The notes under the pieces were generated by a model. The model did not search any database, was not told the origin of the DNA, and saw only the letters and a program-made list of their open reading frames with translations. A stretch of 64,000 nt of DNA. It comes from Streptomyces clavifer (GTDB lineage: Bacteria; Actinomycetota; Actinomycetes; Streptomycetales; Streptomycetaceae). Below, one piece after another: positions 43,840 through 52,424 of this stretch. The translations under genes and the position numbers were made by a program. The stretch covers positions 124,001-188,000 of the forward strand of contig BMWJ01000013.1 in assembly GCA_014651175.1 (NCBI GenBank), given 5' to 3'. How positions within the stretch are numbered: position 1 is the first letter of the stretch; each line of letters begins with the position of its first letter.

Positions 43840-44988
43840 GTGGCCACTTCCCCCTCGCTCCCCCTCCCGCCAGCCACCGGTGGCTGGCGGGAGGGGGATC
43901 CACCCGGCCGACGCTCATGGGTGGCGCTCGACGGACCGCTCCGGCTCGAGTCCGGTGCCACCCTGCCGGGTGTGCGCCTGGCGTACGAGACCTGGGGCCG
44001 GCTCGCCCCGGACGGAGGCAACGCGGTGCTGGTCCTGCACGCGCTGACCGGGGACAGCCACGCGGCGGGCCCCGCGGGCCCCGGCCACCCGGCTCCGGGC
44101 TGGTGGGACGCACTGGTGGGGCCGGGGAGGGCGCTGGACACCGATCGCTGGTTCGTCGTCGCCCCGAACGTCCTCGGGGGCTGCCAGGGCAGCACGGGTC
44201 CGTCCTCCCGGCGGTCCGACGGCACCCGCTGGGCCACCGAATTCCCGCATCTGACGATCCGTGACCAGGTGGCCGCGGAGGCACGACTCGCCGACGCCCT
44301 CGGCATCGGCCGGTGGGCCGCGGTGATCGGCGGTTCGATGGGCGGCATGCGGGCCCTCGAATGGGCGGTGGGCCTGCCCGACCGTACGGAGTCGCTGCTG
44401 GTGCTCGCCGCCCCCGCCGCCTCCTCGGCCGAGCAGATCGCCTGGGGCAGCGTGCAGATCTCCGCGATCCGCGCCGACCCGGGATGGCAGGGCGGCCGCT
44501 ACCACGACGCGCCACCCGGCTCGGGCCCGCACCGGGGGCTCGGACAGGCCAGGCGGATCGCCCACGTCACCTACCGCAGCGAGGCGGAACTGGGAGCGCG
44601 GTTCGGGCGGGAGGCGCAGCCCGGTGAGCTTCCCTCGCGGGGTGGGCGCTACCAGGTGGAGTCGTATCTCGACCACCACGCCGCCAAGCTGGTGGGCCGC
44701 TTCGACGCGGGCAGCTACGTGACGCTCACCGAGGCGATGAACGGTCACGACGTCGGCCGGGGCCGCGGGGGCACCGCGCGGGCACTGCGCCGCGCGGGCA
44801 TGCCCGCGCTGGTGGCGGGCATCGCGTCGGACCGGCTCTACCCGCCGTCCCAGCAGGCGGAGCTGGCGGCGCTGCTGCCGGGCGCGGACCGTCCCCGCAT
44901 CATCGAATCACCTTACGGACACGACGGGTTCCTCATCGAGACCGGCCATGTGGGACGTCTGGTCAGGGAGTTGCTGCCCGCCTCGTGA
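43840..44988 (+). CDS. metX: Homoserine O-acetyltransferase
   Basis: A 382-residue alpha/beta-hydrolase-fold enzyme that transfers acetyl from acetyl-CoA to homoserine. LAYETWGRLAPDGGNAVLVLHALTGDSHAAG is the typical front, NVLGGCQGSTGPSS is a MetX signature, and the nucleophile Ser lies in VIGGSMGGMRALEW. The catalytic Asp is in GIASDRLYPP and His in SPYGHDGFLIE. A GTG start at 43840 is used because the following TGGWREGDPPGRR is conserved in family members; the ribosome-binding site is weak. A 40-base perfect palindrome covers codons 7-20. It is read with metY. Confidence 0.95.
   Translation: MATSPSLPLPPATGGWREGDPPGRRSWVALDGPLRLESGATLPGVRLAYETWGRLAPDGGNAVLVLHALTGDSHAAGPAGPGHPAPGWWDALVGPGRALDTDRWFVVAPNVLGGCQGSTGPSSRRSDGTRWATEFPHLTIRDQVAAEARLADALGIGRWAAVIGGSMGGMRALEWAVGLPDRTESLLVLAAPAASSAEQIAWGSVQISAIRADPGWQGGRYHDAPPGSGPHRGLGQARRIAHVTYRSEAELGARFGREAQPGELPSRGGRYQVESYLDHHAAKLVGRFDAGSYVTLTEAMNGHDVGRGRGGTARALRRAGMPALVAGIASDRLYPPSQQAELAALLPGADRPRIIESPYGHDGFLIETGHVGRLVRELLPAS
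43859..43898. repeat. Perfect 40-base palindrome at the start of metX
   Basis: Bases 43859-43878 are the exact reverse complement of 43879-43898, with no spacer. It begins 25 bases after the metY stop and lies inside metX codons 7-20. In RNA it would form a very stable hairpin. Confidence 0.9.
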
Positions 44989-45026
44989 CCGCCACCGTTC
45001 CCCTCCCTCCCACCCCTGGAGTGTCC

Positions 45027-46289
45027 ATGAGTTCCGTACCGCCGTCGGAAGCCGCGTACGACCGGATGCGGATGCGGCAATGGTCCCGCGGCCGGGCGAG
45101 ATCGGCCGGGATCGACCGCCGTGACCTGCTGAGGCTGGTCGCGGCCGCCTCGGTGGCCGCCCCGCTCGTCCCGGGCGCCGCCGCGCCCGCCCGTGCTGCG
45201 GCGGGGACCCTGGCGGGAGTGGTCAAGCCGCTGCCGCCGGAACTGTTCACGGTGCGCGGCACCAACGCCGAGACGCGGTTCGAGGCACTGCGCGGCACCG
45301 GGCTGCTCACCCCCGCCGACCGCTTCTTCGTCCGCAACCACACGGCCACACCCCGCATCGACGCAGCGGACTGGACACTGACGGTCTGGGGCAGCGGGCT
45401 GGCGGGCGGCCCGGTGGACTTCACGTACGACGCGCTGCGCGCCCTGCCGTCCGTCACGCGTACCGCGTTCGTCGAGTGTGCGGGTAACGGCCGCAGTTAC
45501 TTCGCCTCGCAGCAGGGCGGGCAGGTGAGCGGCACCGCCTGGACCCTGGGCGCGATCGGCGCGGCGCGCTGGCGGGGGGTGCGGCTGGCCGACGTGCTGC
45601 GGGCGGCAGGGATCGCCAGGGAGGCGGTCGACGTGCTCCCGCGCGGTCTGGACTCCGAGGTCGTCAGTGACGGGACGAATCTGGGCCGGGTGCGCAGACC
45701 GCTGCCGGTGGCGAAGGCCTTGGACGACGTGCTCCTCGCCTACGAGATGAACGGCGAGCCGCTGCCGCCCGACCACGGGTACCCGGTACGGCTGATCGTG
45801 CCGTCCTGGGTCGGGATCGCGAACATCAAGTGGGTCGGCGACATCGAGGTGAGCGCCGAGCCGCTGCTGACTCCGTGGAACACGGGCCTGTACCGGTTGT
45901 TCGGTGACGGGCACCCGCCGGAGGGCAGTGCGCCGTTGTCCCGGCAGACCCTCAAGAGCGCGTTCGAACTGGCGCCCGGTGCCACGTTCGCCGCCGGCCG
46001 GGGACACCTGCTGACCGGCCGGTCGTGGTCGGGCGGCGCACCGGTGCGTTCCGTCGAGGTCAGCACCGACGGCGGCGCCCGGTGGCGGCCCGCACGGCTG
46101 CGCGACACGCCCCGGAGCGGGAGCTGGGTCCGCTGGTCGGCCGACTGGGTGCCGCGGGATCCCGGCCCGGCCGTGCTGCTCGCGCGGGCGACGGACCGCA
46201 AGGGCCGCACCCAGCCGACGACGACGGCGCACAACACGCAGGGCTACCTCTTCGACGCCGTGGTGCGGCACCCCGTGACGGTGGTCTGA
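45027..46289 (+). CDS. Tat-exported molybdopterin oxidoreductase (sulfite oxidase family)
   Basis: A 420-residue protein. A twin-arginine signal (GIDRRDLLRLVAAASVAAPLV) covers about 28-55. The molybdopterin domain (about 70-290) has FFVRNHTATPRID, the Mo-ligating Cys in TAFVECAGNGRSYF, and HGYPVRLIVPSWVGIANIKWV. A C-terminal Ig-like dimerisation domain (about 300-420) has VEVSTDGGARWRPA and GYLFDAV. It probably acts outside the membrane as a sulfite or other S/N-oxide oxidoreductase. ATG at 45027 follows GGAG; a GTG at 44985 overlapping metX is an alternative. Its position beside sulfur assimilation genes fits a sulfite role, but that is inference. Confidence 0.9.
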   Translation: MSSVPPSEAAYDRMRMRQWSRGRARSAGIDRRDLLRLVAAASVAAPLVPGAAAPARAAAGTLAGVVKPLPPELFTVRGTNAETRFEALRGTGLLTPADRFFVRNHTATPRIDAADWTLTVWGSGLAGGPVDFTYDALRALPSVTRTAFVECAGNGRSYFASQQGGQVSGTAWTLGAIGAARWRGVRLADVLRAAGIAREAVDVLPRGLDSEVVSDGTNLGRVRRPLPVAKALDDVLLAYEMNGEPLPPDHGYPVRLIVPSWVGIANIKWVGDIEVSAEPLLTPWNTGLYRLFGDGHPPEGSAPLSRQTLKSAFELAPGATFAAGRGHLLTGRSWSGGAPVRSVEVSTDGGARWRPARLRDTPRSGSWVRWSADWVPRDPGPAVLLARATDRKGRTQPTTTAHNTQGYLFDAVVRHPVTVV

Positions 46290-46310
46290 CGCCGACCGGA
46301 GGTCCCCACG

Positions 46311-47192
46311 CTATTCGGCGCGGCCCGCGAAGTACGTGGCGATCATGTCCTGGGCGCCGTGTCCGGCCGCCTCCGCGCGGGTGAAGCGCTCGGCGGAGGC
46401 GGCGACCAGGTCCAGCCTCACCCCGGCCGCCCCGGCCGCGTCGAGGATCAGGCGGGAGTCCTTGAGCGCGGTGGAGAGTGCGAAGCTCGGGGTGAGGTCC
46501 CCGGAGAGCACCGCGGCCGACTTGCCCTGCAGGTACGGGGTCTCCAGCGGGCCGCCCTTCACGGAGTCCAGGAACAGCTGGGGGTCGATCCCGAGGCCTT
46601 CGGCGAGGTTGAGGCATTCGGCCACGCTGTTGACCACGTTGATCACCCAGGTGTTGGCGACCAGCTTGAGCCGGGTGGCCGCTCCCGGGTCCTCCCCGAC
46701 CCAGACGGTGCGCTGCCCGATGGCCTCCAGGACCGGCAGCACCGTGGCACGGGCGTGGGAGGGGCCTGAGACGAACACGGTCAGCGTGCCCTGCTCGGCC
46801 GGCTGCCTGGTACCGGAGACCGGGGCGTCGAGGTAGACGAGTCCCAGGTCCGCGGCACGGTGGGCGAGGCCGGTCGTCGCGTCGAGTCCGACGGTGGAAC
46901 TCTGCAGCCAGACCTGGCCGGGGCGGAGTCCGGGGGTGGCGGCGGTGAGCGTCTCGGCCACGGCCGGGCCGTCGTTCAGGGTGGTGAGGACGATGTCGGC
47001 ACCACGTACCGCTTCTTCGGGGGTGTCCGCCACGGTGGCGCCGTCGGTGGCCAGGGGCGCGGCCTTGGAGCGGGTACGGTTCCAGGCCCGGACGGGGAGT
47101 TCGGCCCTGAGCAGGCTGCGTGCCATTCCGGAACCCATGATCCCGGTACCGAGAACAGCGACGGACGGCCGGCCGGGGACATCGGTGGTCAT
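46311..47192 (-). CDS. 3-hydroxyisobutyrate dehydrogenase-like NAD(P)-dependent reductase
   Basis: A 293-residue beta-hydroxyacid dehydrogenase. The Rossmann motif VLGTGIMGSGMARSLL is near residue 13, LDAPVSGTRQPAEQGTLTV is the substrate loop near 120, and the catalytic Lys lies in ATRLKLVANTWVI near 175. ATG at 47192 is well placed. The family oxidises 3-hydroxyisobutyrate, tartronate semialdehyde or related short hydroxyacids, or reduces imines. It follows cbiZ on the same strand after 50 bases, but a shared function is not obvious. Confidence 0.9.
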   Translation of the reverse strand: MTTDVPGRPSVAVLGTGIMGSGMARSLLRAELPVRAWNRTRSKAAPLATDGATVADTPEEAVRGADIVLTTLNDGPAVAETLTAATPGLRPGQVWLQSSTVGLDATTGLAHRAADLGLVYLDAPVSGTRQPAEQGTLTVFVSGPSHARATVLPVLEAIGQRTVWVGEDPGAATRLKLVANTWVINVVNSVAECLNLAEGLGIDPQLFLDSVKGGPLETPYLQGKSAAVLSGDLTPSFALSTALKDSRLILDAAGAAGVRLDLVAASAERFTRAEAAGHGAQDMIATYFAGRAE

Positions 47193-47242
47193 GGGGGCGC
47201 TTCCCTTCGTAGGCACGCCCCGCCGGTACGACGGGACGGGAC

Positions 47243-48010
47243 TCAAGAGTGCTGCAGCGCACTGCCGAGGACGGCGCGGTGCACGGCCCTGGCGAGTCGC
47301 GCCCCCCAGAGCGAGCGCGGGCCGGCGAAGGGCTCCCCCGGCTCCGTTCCCGGGTCGGGTGCCGCGACGCACACCGCGTCCGTGGGGGTGCCGGAGCAGT
47401 CGAGTCCGGACTCCACGAGCGCCTGGACCTTCGCCTCGGTGGCGGTGGCGACCGCGTTGACCAGGGCCGCGTCGGAGAGGGCGACGGGGAGGGTGACGAC
47501 GATGTTGACGGTGCCCGGGGGCAGGGGGCCGTCGGTGCCCGCGGCCGGTACCGCGGCCCAGCCCCGTACCCCGAGGCCGCTGGTGACCGTGGCTGTCACC
47601 CCGCCGTCGTCGGCGACGGTGCGCGCGGTGACGTCCGCGGCCGTCATCAGTCCGGCGCCGGAGCCGGAAAGCCCTTCGGCCGCGGCGATCGCGGCCAGGT
47701 GACGGTCGGGGTCGAACCGGGGGTAACCGCCCGGCACCTGTGCGTTGAGGATCCAGGCGCGTGGCCCGATGCCGCCGCCGAGCACGGCGCTGCTGCACAC
47801 CCGCCAGCCGGGCCCCAGCCGCCAGACCAGGTGGTGGAGGCCGATGCCCTCCTCCTGCCGGGCCAGCAGTTCGCCCCGCTGTCGGGGAAGGCGGATGGCG
47901 GAACCGATGGTGCACCCCCGTTGGCAGGCCGGCCGACGGCCGGCGACGGCGCGTCGATCATACGTGCGCGACGGGCCGCATCCCCGGCGCACCCATGAGG
48001 GTGGCCTCAC
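47243..48010 (-). CDS. cbiZ: Adenosylcobinamide amidohydrolase CbiZ, start uncertain
   Basis: The conserved part (LHHLVWRLGPGWRVCSSAVLGGGIGPRAWILNA-type sequence to the C-terminus) matches CbiZ. That enzyme removes the aminopropanol side chain from adenosylcobinamide and pseudocobalamin so that imported corrinoids can be remodelled into the cell's own form. RTVADDGGVTATVTSGLGV and NIVVTLPVALSDAALVNAV, with DAVCVAAPDPGTE near the end, are family hallmarks. The start is unclear: GTG codons at 48010 and 47992 give a basic leader not typical of the family. A more natural ATG at 47961 lies in another frame. The gene fits the B12 theme of this window. Confidence 0.85.
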   Translation of the reverse strand: MRPPSWVRRGCGPSRTYDRRAVAGRRPACQRGCTIGSAIRLPRQRGELLARQEEGIGLHHLVWRLGPGWRVCSSAVLGGGIGPRAWILNAQVPGGYPRFDPDRHLAAIAAAEGLSGSGAGLMTAADVTARTVADDGGVTATVTSGLGVRGWAAVPAAGTDGPLPPGTVNIVVTLPVALSDAALVNAVATATEAKVQALVESGLDCSGTPTDAVCVAAPDPGTEPGEPFAGPRSLWGARLARAVHRAVLGSALQHS

Positions 48011-48204
48011 CCGAATGGCCTAGTACGCCGAGATGGCCGATACAGGCGTTGCGCGGGGCCACCACCCACCCCGGGTGTTCCGGGCCGTCCGCCGCCCGGG
48101 CCGGGAGGTTGCAGCGACCAACCGGGTGAGGCGCGATGGAATCCGGACGCGCCACCCCTGATGGACACGCCCACAGGACGCGCCCGGGCGAGGAGGGATC
48201 GGCC

Positions 48205-49194
48205 ATGGGAGCCGCTGACGGTTTCACGGATTCCGGAGAACTCGACGGTCTGACCGTCTACGACAGTGACGGCGAGAAGGTCGGCAGTGTGGGGCGGGTG
48301 TACGTCGACGACGACACCGGCAAGCCCGACTGGATCACGGTCAAGACCGGCATGTTCGGCATGAAGGAGAGCTTCGTACCACTTGCCGGAGCCCGTCGCG
48401 TGGGCTCCGACCTGCACGTCTCGCACCCGAAGGACCGCGTCAAGGACGCCCCGCGCGTGGACGCCGACGCGCATCTCTCCGTAGCCGAGGAGGAGGAGCT
48501 CTACCGGCACTACGGCCTGACCAGGAAGGCCATGGGCAACGCGGGAGCGGGCGGGGACGCACGCACCACGTCCGGCACCGGAACGGCAGCCATGGGCGCC
48601 GCCGGGGCGGGAGCGGGAGCCGGAGCAGCGGCGGGAACGGCCCGCACCTCCGGAACCGGCAGGGCGACCACGGCCGGCGCGCCGGGCGCCGCGGCCACCG
48701 AGGGCGCCGGCATGGGCAGGCACCGTGACACGGAGACGTCCTCCACGTCACGTCCGCTCGCCGGAGCCGGAGCCGAACGCTCCGCCGCGGGTGCCGCGGG
48801 CCGGGAGGAGATGGTCCGTTCCGAGGAACAGCTCCTCGTCGGTACGGAGGAGTACGAGAGCGGAAAGGCACACCTGCACAAGTACGTCGTGACCGAGCAC
48901 GTCAGCCGGACGGTGCCCGTGTCCCACGAGGAGGTGCGCGTGGTGCGCGAGCCTCTGCGGCCGGACGAGAAGTCGACCGGAACGACGAACATCGGCGAAC
49001 AGGATGTCGAGGTCACCCTGCACGCCGAGCGCGCCACCGTCCGCAAGGAGGCCGTCCCGGTGGAACGGGTACGCCTCGAAACCAACAGGGTCACCGAGCA
49101 GAAGGAAGTCTCCGCCGACCTCCGCAAGGAGAAGATCGACTACGCGGACGGCAAGGACATGGGTGGCGAGCGCGGCCAGGACCGCCGCCGCTGA
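48205..49194 (+). CDS. PRC-barrel and DUF2382 (YsnF/AvaK) domain stress protein
   Basis: A 329-residue protein. Residues 10-95 form a PRC-barrel (LDGLTVYDSDGEKVGSVGRVYVDDDTGKPDWI). A long Gly/Ala/Thr-rich disordered linker (about 112-195) follows. The C-terminal DUF2382 domain (about 205-320) carries the repeating VVTEHVSRTVPVSHEEVRVVREPL and VRKEAVPVERVRLE segments. No signal peptide or anchor is visible. These proteins are widespread in actinobacteria and cyanobacteria and are often tied to stress. ATG at 48205 follows GAGGAGGG. GGTT and GGGTGA, 13 bases apart near 48105-48128, weakly resemble a SigB-type promoter. A good terminator follows. Confidence 0.88.
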   Translation: MGAADGFTDSGELDGLTVYDSDGEKVGSVGRVYVDDDTGKPDWITVKTGMFGMKESFVPLAGARRVGSDLHVSHPKDRVKDAPRVDADAHLSVAEEEELYRHYGLTRKAMGNAGAGGDARTTSGTGTAAMGAAGAGAGAGAAAGTARTSGTGRATTAGAPGAAATEGAGMGRHRDTETSSTSRPLAGAGAERSAAGAAGREEMVRSEEQLLVGTEEYESGKAHLHKYVVTEHVSRTVPVSHEEVRVVREPLRPDEKSTGTTNIGEQDVEVTLHAERATVRKEAVPVERVRLETNRVTEQKEVSADLRKEKIDYADGKDMGGERGQDRRR

Positions 49195-49233
49195 CCCCCC
49201 TCACCCAGCGGCGACAGGCCTCGCGAAAGCAGA

Positions 49234-49266
49234 GGGGCGGACCCGGGCGGCATACGGGCCCGCCCC
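49234..49266. terminator. Terminator between the PRC-barrel gene and btuD
   Basis: A stem of 7 plus 4 base pairs (49234-49240/49260-49266 and 49242-49245/49255-49258) with a nine-base loop lies between convergent genes. Confidence 0.7.
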
Positions 49267-49431
49267 TTCGCGCACGCCCTGCCCCGCGCCCGTCCGGGCG
49301 TTTCGCCCACACGTCAGCACGGGCTGTACGTCAGCGTGTCGGCCCGGCCGGGTGGTACGCCCGCCTCGTCAGCCTGTGCTCCCGCCCCACGCGGTCGTCG
49401 CCCGCTCGCCCGTCCGCCCGACCACCGGGAC

Positions 49432-50241
49432 TCACCCGGTGCCGGGGGCACGGGCGGTCGAGCCCGGCAGGAAGCGCACCGAGGGACGCCCGTCGGGCCC
49501 GTCCGGGGTCACCACGGCCCGCACCCCGTAGACCTCCGCGATGAGCTCCTCGGTGATCACCTCCGTGGGTGTTCCCGCGGCCACCGCGCGGCCCTCCCTC
49601 ATGACCGTGACCCGGTCGCAGAACATCGACGCGAGGTTGAGGTCGTGCAGCGCGATCACCGCGGTGACCGGCAGCGCCGCGACCAGGGACAGCAGTTCCA
49701 GCTGGTGCTGGATGTCCAGGTGGTTCGTCGGTTCGTCCAGCAGGAGTTCGCGCGGCTGCTGCGCGAGGGCGCGGGCGATCTGGACACGCTGGCGTTCACC
49801 CCCGGACAGGGTGTGCCAGGACTGACCGGCGCGGTCGGCCAGTCCCGTGCGCTCAAGCGCCTCGCGCACGGCGGTCTCGTCCTCGGGGCCGGGCGCGGAC
49901 CAGGCCCGCCGGTGCGGGATGCGGCCGAGGCGTATGACGTCCAGCACGCTCAGCTCGACCTGGGTGACGGCGTGCTGGTCGACCACGGCCACGCGCCGGG
50001 CGACGGTGCGGCGGCCGGTGTCCGCGAGTGACCGGCCATCAAGGGTGACGACGCCCGCGCCCGGCGTGAGGACCCCTGCCATCACCCGCAACAGGGTCGA
50101 TTTCCCCGAGCCGTTGGGACCGAGGAGCCCGACCGTGGCTCCGGGCGGAGGTGCGATGCTCACGCCGTCGAGGACGATCCGGCCGCCTGCCTCCCGGGTC
50201 ACGCGCTCGGCCCGCAGGCCTGCGCCCTCACTGCCCGTCAT
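49432..50241 (-). CDS. btuD: Vitamin B12 (cobalamin) ABC transporter ATPase
   Basis: A 269-residue ABC ATPase of the FecE/BtuD type. Walker A GPNGSGKST is near 42, the signature LSGGERQRVQIARAL near 145, Walker [13 protein letters not shown] and the switch His in VIALHDLNLA. It powers import across the membrane with the permease encoded immediately upstream. ATG overlaps the btuC stop (ATGA). Sequence alone does not separate B12 from siderophore uptake. The cobalamin riboswitch at the head of the operon points to B12 or another corrinoid. Confidence 0.9.
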   Translation of the reverse strand: MTGSEGAGLRAERVTREAGGRIVLDGVSIAPPPGATVGLLGPNGSGKSTLLRVMAGVLTPGAGVVTLDGRSLADTGRRTVARRVAVVDQHAVTQVELSVLDVIRLGRIPHRRAWSAPGPEDETAVREALERTGLADRAGQSWHTLSGGERQRVQIARALAQQPRELLLDEPTNHLDIQHQLELLSLVAALPVTAVIALHDLNLASMFCDRVTVMREGRAVAAGTPTEVITEELIAEVYGVRAVVTPDGPDGRPSVRFLPGSTARAPGTG

Positions 50242-51311
50242 GTACTCCTCCGCGTGCGGTACAGGACCAGGACGAAAGCGGGCACCCCGATGAGGGCGGT
50301 GAACACGCCGACGGGCACCTCCTGCGGGTCGAGGACGGTCCGGGCCAAGGTGTCGACCCAGACCAGGAACACCGCCCCCGCGAGCGCGGTGACCGGCAGC
50401 AGCCTCCGGTGACCCGAGCCGGTCAGGGCACGGGCCGCGTGCGGCAGGACGAGGCCGACGAACCCGATGGCGCCGGCGGAGCTGACGAGCGCTGCGGTCA
50501 GCAGCGCGGTCGTGCAGAGCAGCACGATCCTGGTGCGGCCGACATGGACGCCGAGGGCGGCCGCGGCATCCTGGCCGAAGGCGAACGCATCGAGCGTACG
50601 TGCGTGTCCGAGGCAGATCAGCAGCGTCACGGCGAGCACCGCGGAGCACATCCACACATCGGTCCAGCCCACCCCGCTCAGGGATCCCAGCAGCCAGAAC
50701 AGCACGCCCCGGGTCTGTTCGGCGTCGGCGGCGGTCATCACGACGAACGAGGTGAGGGCGGAGAACAGCTGCATGGCCGCGACACCGGCCAGGACGACCC
50801 GGTCGGTCGATCCGCCGAGCGTGTGGCTGAGCAGCAGCACGAGGGCGAACGAGCACAGTGCCCCGACGAAGGCCCCGGTGGAGATCGATACCGTTCCGCC
50901 GCCGACGCCGAGGACGACGACCACGACCGCCCCGGTGGACGCCCCGGAGGAGACACCGAGGACGAACGGGTCGGCGAGCGGATTGCGCAGCAGGGACTGC
51001 ATCACCGTGCCGCACACCGCGAGCCCGGCCCCGCACACCGCGGCGAGCAGGGTGCGGGGCATGCGCAGGTTCCAGATGATGCCGTCCCTGATCGGGCTCA
51101 GCCGGGCCTCGCCGGGACCGAGGTGGGAGGCCACCGTGGCCCAGACGTCGGGGACGGAGATGCGTGCGGGCCCGATGGTGACGGCGACCGCGACGGACAC
51201 GAGCAGCAGGGCGACCCCGCCGCCCCACAGGAGGCCGTCGCGCAGGACGCGCGCACCGGTGGCGGGCGCCGTCTCCCGGCTTGTGTCCACGGCCGTTTCG
51301 GTGACCGTCAC
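50238..51311 (-). CDS. btuC: Vitamin B12 ABC transporter permease, FecCD family
   Basis: A 357-residue FecCD-family permease with about nine to ten membrane segments (LLWGGGVALLLVSVAVAVTIG; LLAAVCGAGLAVCGTVMQ; ISTGAFVGALCSFALVLLLS; LLTAALVSSAGAIGFVGLVLPH). RNPLADPFVLGVSSGA and FVGLVLPHAARALTG are family hallmarks; the latter contacts the ATPase. The GTG at 51311 overlaps the btuF stop by four bases. It forms the channel dimer for the corrinoid importer. Confidence 0.9.
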   Translation of the reverse strand: MTVTETAVDTSRETAPATGARVLRDGLLWGGGVALLLVSVAVAVTIGPARISVPDVWATVASHLGPGEARLSPIRDGIIWNLRMPRTLLAAVCGAGLAVCGTVMQSLLRNPLADPFVLGVSSGASTGAVVVVVLGVGGGTVSISTGAFVGALCSFALVLLLSHTLGGSTDRVVLAGVAAMQLFSALTSFVVMTAADAEQTRGVLFWLLGSLSGVGWTDVWMCSAVLAVTLLICLGHARTLDAFAFGQDAAAALGVHVGRTRIVLLCTTALLTAALVSSAGAIGFVGLVLPHAARALTGSGHRRLLPVTALAGAVFLVWVDTLARTVLDPQEVPVGVFTALIGVPAFVLVLYRTRRST

Positions 51312-52354
51312 CCCGCGAGCCCGAACGAGCGCAGCCCGGCGGCGACGCGCTCCACGCCCTCGACGGTGCGGATCGTCGGGTTCATCGCCTGGCCGCTGAG
51401 GAGGACGTAACGCTTGTGGCGGACTGCGTCCATGTTCTTGGTCGCGGGATTGGTCTCCAGGAACTCGATCTTCTTCTCGGCGCTCTCGGCGGTCTGCGAC
51501 TTGCGGGTCAGGTCGCCGATGACGAGGACGTCGGGGTTGCGGTCGGCGACGGTCTCCCAGTTGATCTGGGGCCATTCCTCGTGGGTGTCGTCGAAGACGT
51601 TCTTCGCGCCGAGCTCCTCGGTGATGATGCCGGGTGCTCCGCAGCAGCCGGCGAGGTAGGGGGCCTCGGAGTTCGCGAACCAGTAGAGCAGGGTGGTGTC
51701 GGAGGCGTCGATGTCGGCGGTCGCCGTTTCGATCCGCTCCCGGAGGCCGGCGACGAGGGCGTCGCCCCGCTCCGTCACGCCGAACACCTCGGCGAGGTCG
51801 TGGACTTCGTCGTACACGCTCTCCATGGTCAGGGGCTTCGTACGGGAGCCGTCGCTGCTGCCGGTGTTGTCCTTGGCCGTGCAGTCGGTGGGCGAGAGGT
51901 AGGTCGGCACGCCGAGTTCCTCGAACTGCTCGCGTGGCGCGACACCGCCCTTGCCGAGTGTCGATTCGAACGAGGCGCTGACGAAGTCGGGTTCCTTGTC
52001 GAGGACCTTCTCCGACGAGGGCTGGTTCTCCGCGATGCGGGGCACCGCGGCGTCGGCCTCCTCGAGGCCCTTCATCACCGGGTCGGTCCAGGTCGCGGTG
52101 CCCGCGAGCCGGTCGGCGAGGCCCAGGGAGAACAGGATCTCCGTCGATCCCTGGTTCAGGGAGACCGCGCGGTGCGGCGCGGCCTCGACCGTGACCGTGC
52201 GTCCGCAGTTCTCCAGCGTCACCGGGTATCCGGCGCCGCCTTTCTCGGCGGCGGCGCCGGACGGGCTTCCGCCCTCGCCGCCGCAGGCGCCGAGCAGGAC
52301 GATTCCCGCGGTGAGCATGACGGTTCGGCGTACGGCACCGGGTATGGAAGGCAC
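51308..52354 (-). CDS. btuF: Vitamin B12-binding lipoprotein
   Basis: A 348-residue substrate-binding lipoprotein. The lipobox VLLGAC places the lipidated Cys at residue 24, followed by a Gly/Ser linker. The class III bilobal fold has VTLENCGRTVTVEAAPHRAVSLN, GVPTYLSPTDC and ANSEAPYLAGCCGAPGIITEELGAKN, with helix-linked lobes. The pair of Cys in AGCCGAP is notable. The GTG at 52354 follows GAGGG. A cobalamin riboswitch precedes it, which identifies the ligand as a corrinoid by regulation rather than by fold. First gene of btuFCD. Confidence 0.9.
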   Translation of the reverse strand: MPSIPGAVRRTVMLTAGIVLLGACGGEGGSPSGAAAEKGGAGYPVTLENCGRTVTVEAAPHRAVSLNQGSTEILFSLGLADRLAGTATWTDPVMKGLEEADAAVPRIAENQPSSEKVLDKEPDFVSASFESTLGKGGVAPREQFEELGVPTYLSPTDCTAKDNTGSSDGSRTKPLTMESVYDEVHDLAEVFGVTERGDALVAGLRERIETATADIDASDTTLLYWFANSEAPYLAGCCGAPGIITEELGAKNVFDDTHEEWPQINWETVADRNPDVLVIGDLTRKSQTAESAEKKIEFLETNPATKNMDAVRHKRYVLLSGQAMNPTIRTVEGVERVAAGLRSFGLAG

Positions 52355-52424
52355 GGATTCCCTCTGCGTGTCAGGGCTCTTGCGCGAAGCCCGTACGGAA
52401 GACCGCTCCCGGTGGGGAAGCGGG

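Noticed and set aside
47647-47961. ATG-initiated 104-codon frame overlapping cbiZ
   Set aside because: Its sequence becomes Ala/Ser-rich and unlike any CbiZ part. The conserved frame is the other one. Kept only as a clue to the start problem.
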